A DNA stretch of 6,997 bases from a bacterium (GTDB taxonomy: Bacteria > Pseudomonadota > Gammaproteobacteria > Burkholderiales > Methylophilaceae): the NCBI GenBank assembly GCA_027310505.1, contig DAIDAS010000356.1, positions 1-6,997 of the forward strand. The letters are read 5' to 3'. The notes under the pieces were generated by a model that was not told the origin of the DNA, did not search any database, and saw only the letters and a list, made by a program, of their open reading frames with translations. Within the stretch, counting starts at the first letter, position 1. Each line of letters starts with the position of its first letter. The position numbers were made by a program, and so were the translations under genes. Below, one piece after another: positions 6,384-6,997 of this stretch.

Positions 6384-6386
6384 AAT
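6370..6386 (+). other. Partial dif-like sequence, possible XerCD attachment remnant
   Basis: TTTATATTATGTAAAAT matches the centre plus XerD arm of E. coli dif (TGTATATTATGTTAAAT) at 15 of 17 bases. The XerC-arm side (6359-6369) matches poorly. Filamentous phages integrate at dif, and the overlapping gene is of filamentous-phage type, so a decayed or hybrid attachment site is plausible. AT-rich sequence makes a chance match possible. Confidence 0.35.
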
Positions 6387-6821
6387 TAAAAATCACACCT
6401 TTTTCTTGAAATCCCCATTCGCCGTCGTCCGACCGAACAAAGTGAGAGTTCGATTGAGTTTTGGCGCGAATACGTCGTACCGATGACTGTTATACGGACG
6501 AGTATTGTCCGCTGCTTTTGAGAACCGTGGTATGTGTGGCATTGCTCACCCCATCGTCGCACATTCGTAGAGTTTCAATATTAGTTCACGACGACGGCGA
6601 GTTGCAGATTTACTTCGCGACTGAGTGAAATAACTTTGATATAGGGTAAATTAAATCACTTTAAAATCAACGGCCTTGGAAATTCTGACCGTTTCAAAAT
6701 TACTTCACTGGACGGCAAACAGTCAAGCGAACTGATCTGTTCCGCAACGATCGCCTTCACCGCATGATTCCACGTATGTTCGACAGCCTCTGCGAACCGG
6801 ACGATTATTGCGCGCAGTTAC
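6384..6821. other. Stretch without a supportable gene
   Basis: No open frame here has both a convincing start with a ribosome binding site and a recognisable product. The longer open stretches are 6458-6628 on the plus strand (ends VHDDGELQIYFATE), about 6690-6904 on the plus strand (includes RTDLFRNDRLHRMIPRMFD, runs into the antitoxin gene out of frame), and two comparable stretches on the minus strand. Any of these could be remnants of broken genes. An 11-bp inverted repeat brackets 6419-6600. Composition is intermediate between the AT-rich operon and the flanking genes. I see no tRNA, terminator with U-tract, CRISPR or IS end. Confidence 0.5.
6419..6600. repeat. Distant 11-bp inverted repeat
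   Basis: TCGCCGTCGTC at 6419-6429 and its exact reverse complement GACGACGGCGA at 6590-6600, 160 bp apart. No further pairing extends on either side. It may be the relic of an element's ends or chance. Confidence 0.4.
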
Positions 6822-6850
6822 TTGCTATGGAAATTAAAATAATATATTAT
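6822..6850 (+). promoter_or_regulatory. Candidate promoter of the antitoxin gene
   Basis: TTGCTA (6822-6827, four of six) and TATTAT (6845-6850, five of six) are 17 bp apart. The -10 box lies inside the first palindrome of the putative operator, as expected if the bound antitoxin blocks RNA polymerase. Confidence 0.5.
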
Positions 6851-6874
6851 TTCTCTAGAAAGGATATATTATTT
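6837..6874. promoter_or_regulatory. Tandem palindromic operator for the antitoxin gene
   Basis: Copy 1 is the perfect 16-bp palindrome AAATAATATATTATTT (6837-6852). Copy 2 is AAAGGATATATTATTT (6859-6874), identical except for GG in place of TA. That GG makes the AAAGGA (6859-6864) that serves as ribosome binding site for ATG 6876. The copies are 22 bp centre to centre, about two helical turns. Equivalently, 12-bp arms 6836-6847 and 6864-6875 are perfect inverted repeats. Confidence 0.65.
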
Positions 6875-6875
6875 T

Positions 6876-6997
6876 ATGAAACTCATCCAAAAATCACCGC
6901 TTGATAATGCGGCTTCCCAGACATTGACCAAGGCCGTGCTGCGCGCCGCCGCGCTTTTGCACATCAGTCAGCAATCTCTTGCACAGATTCTTGGCGT
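6876..6997 (+). CDS. Xre/MbcA/ParS-type antitoxin, N-terminal part (cut by window end)
   Basis: Forty complete codons are visible; the gene runs off the window. The start MKLIQKSPLDNAAS is followed by QTLTKAVLRAAALLHISQQSLAQILGV. This matches the N-terminal helix-turn-helix of MbcA/ParS/Xre antitoxins of RES-Xre and related type II toxin-antitoxin systems, in which LTKAVLRAA is followed by an L/IS-x-x-x-LAxxLGVS helix. In those systems the antitoxin gene comes first and a RES-domain NAD-degrading toxin (or MbcT-like) gene follows; the toxin would lie just beyond the window. AAAGGA (6859-6864) lies eleven bases before the ATG, a slightly long spacing. The tandem palindrome upstream supports autorepression. 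Base composition is GC-rich again, unlike the preceding operon. The family call rests on a short N-terminus only. Confidence 0.65.
   Translation, partial: MKLIQKSPLDNAASQTLTKAVLRAAALLHISQQSLAQILG

Noticed and set aside
6610..6700. Repeated TTACTTC words as direct repeats of a mobile element
   Set aside because: Only TTACTTC recurs (6610 and 6690 area), too short to mean anything.
6838..6851. AAT-rich palindrome before the antitoxin as a dif or XerCD site
   Set aside because: The spacer between the half-sites is four bases instead of six and the outer arm bases do not match dif; a tandem operator fits better.

Overview
The window looks like an accessory region of a betaproteobacterial (probably Burkholderiales-type) genome or plasmid. 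That placement rests on general resemblance only: a large Tn3-family transposase with a DUF4158-type N-terminus, a DUF3693-like phage protein and an Xre/MbcA-type antitoxin start are all common there. Base composition splits the window. Positions 1 to about 5435 are GC-rich, about 5440-6380 is clearly AT-rich, and composition rises again from the start of the last gene.

Positions 1-2282 hold a tight, co-directional cluster: the C-terminal part of an FtsX/MacB-type ABC permease (start outside the window), its LolD/MacB-type ATPase, a membrane-anchored TlpA-like thioredoxin, and a secreted stand-alone DsbD-alpha-like domain. The first three overlap by 8-11 bp and each of the last three has a visible Shine-Dalgarno, so this is almost certainly one operon. 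It couples an inner-membrane ABC machine acting on the periplasmic or envelope side to thiol-disulfide chemistry. The substrate cannot be read from the sequence.

Positions 2283-5435 hold two hairpins, then tnpA of a Tn3-family transposon with an intact D-D-E triad, then a likely terminal inverted repeat. No matching left repeat, resolvase or res site is visible, so the ABC/TlpA/DsbD-alpha genes may be passengers of a transposon whose left end lies outside the window.

Positions 5436-6386 hold an AT-rich two-gene operon: a membrane-anchored DUF2726 protein with a PD-(D/E)XK-like nuclease fold, and a DUF3693-like HTH plus transmembrane protein typical of filamentous prophages. It is preceded by a large dyad, and its end overlaps a partial match to the chromosomal dif site. 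This looks like a prophage remnant or cargo abutting the transposon.

Positions 6384-6875 have no convincing gene. The last 122 bp start an Xre/MbcA/ParS-type antitoxin gene, preceded by two copies of an AT-rich palindrome 22 bp apart, a likely autoregulatory operator.
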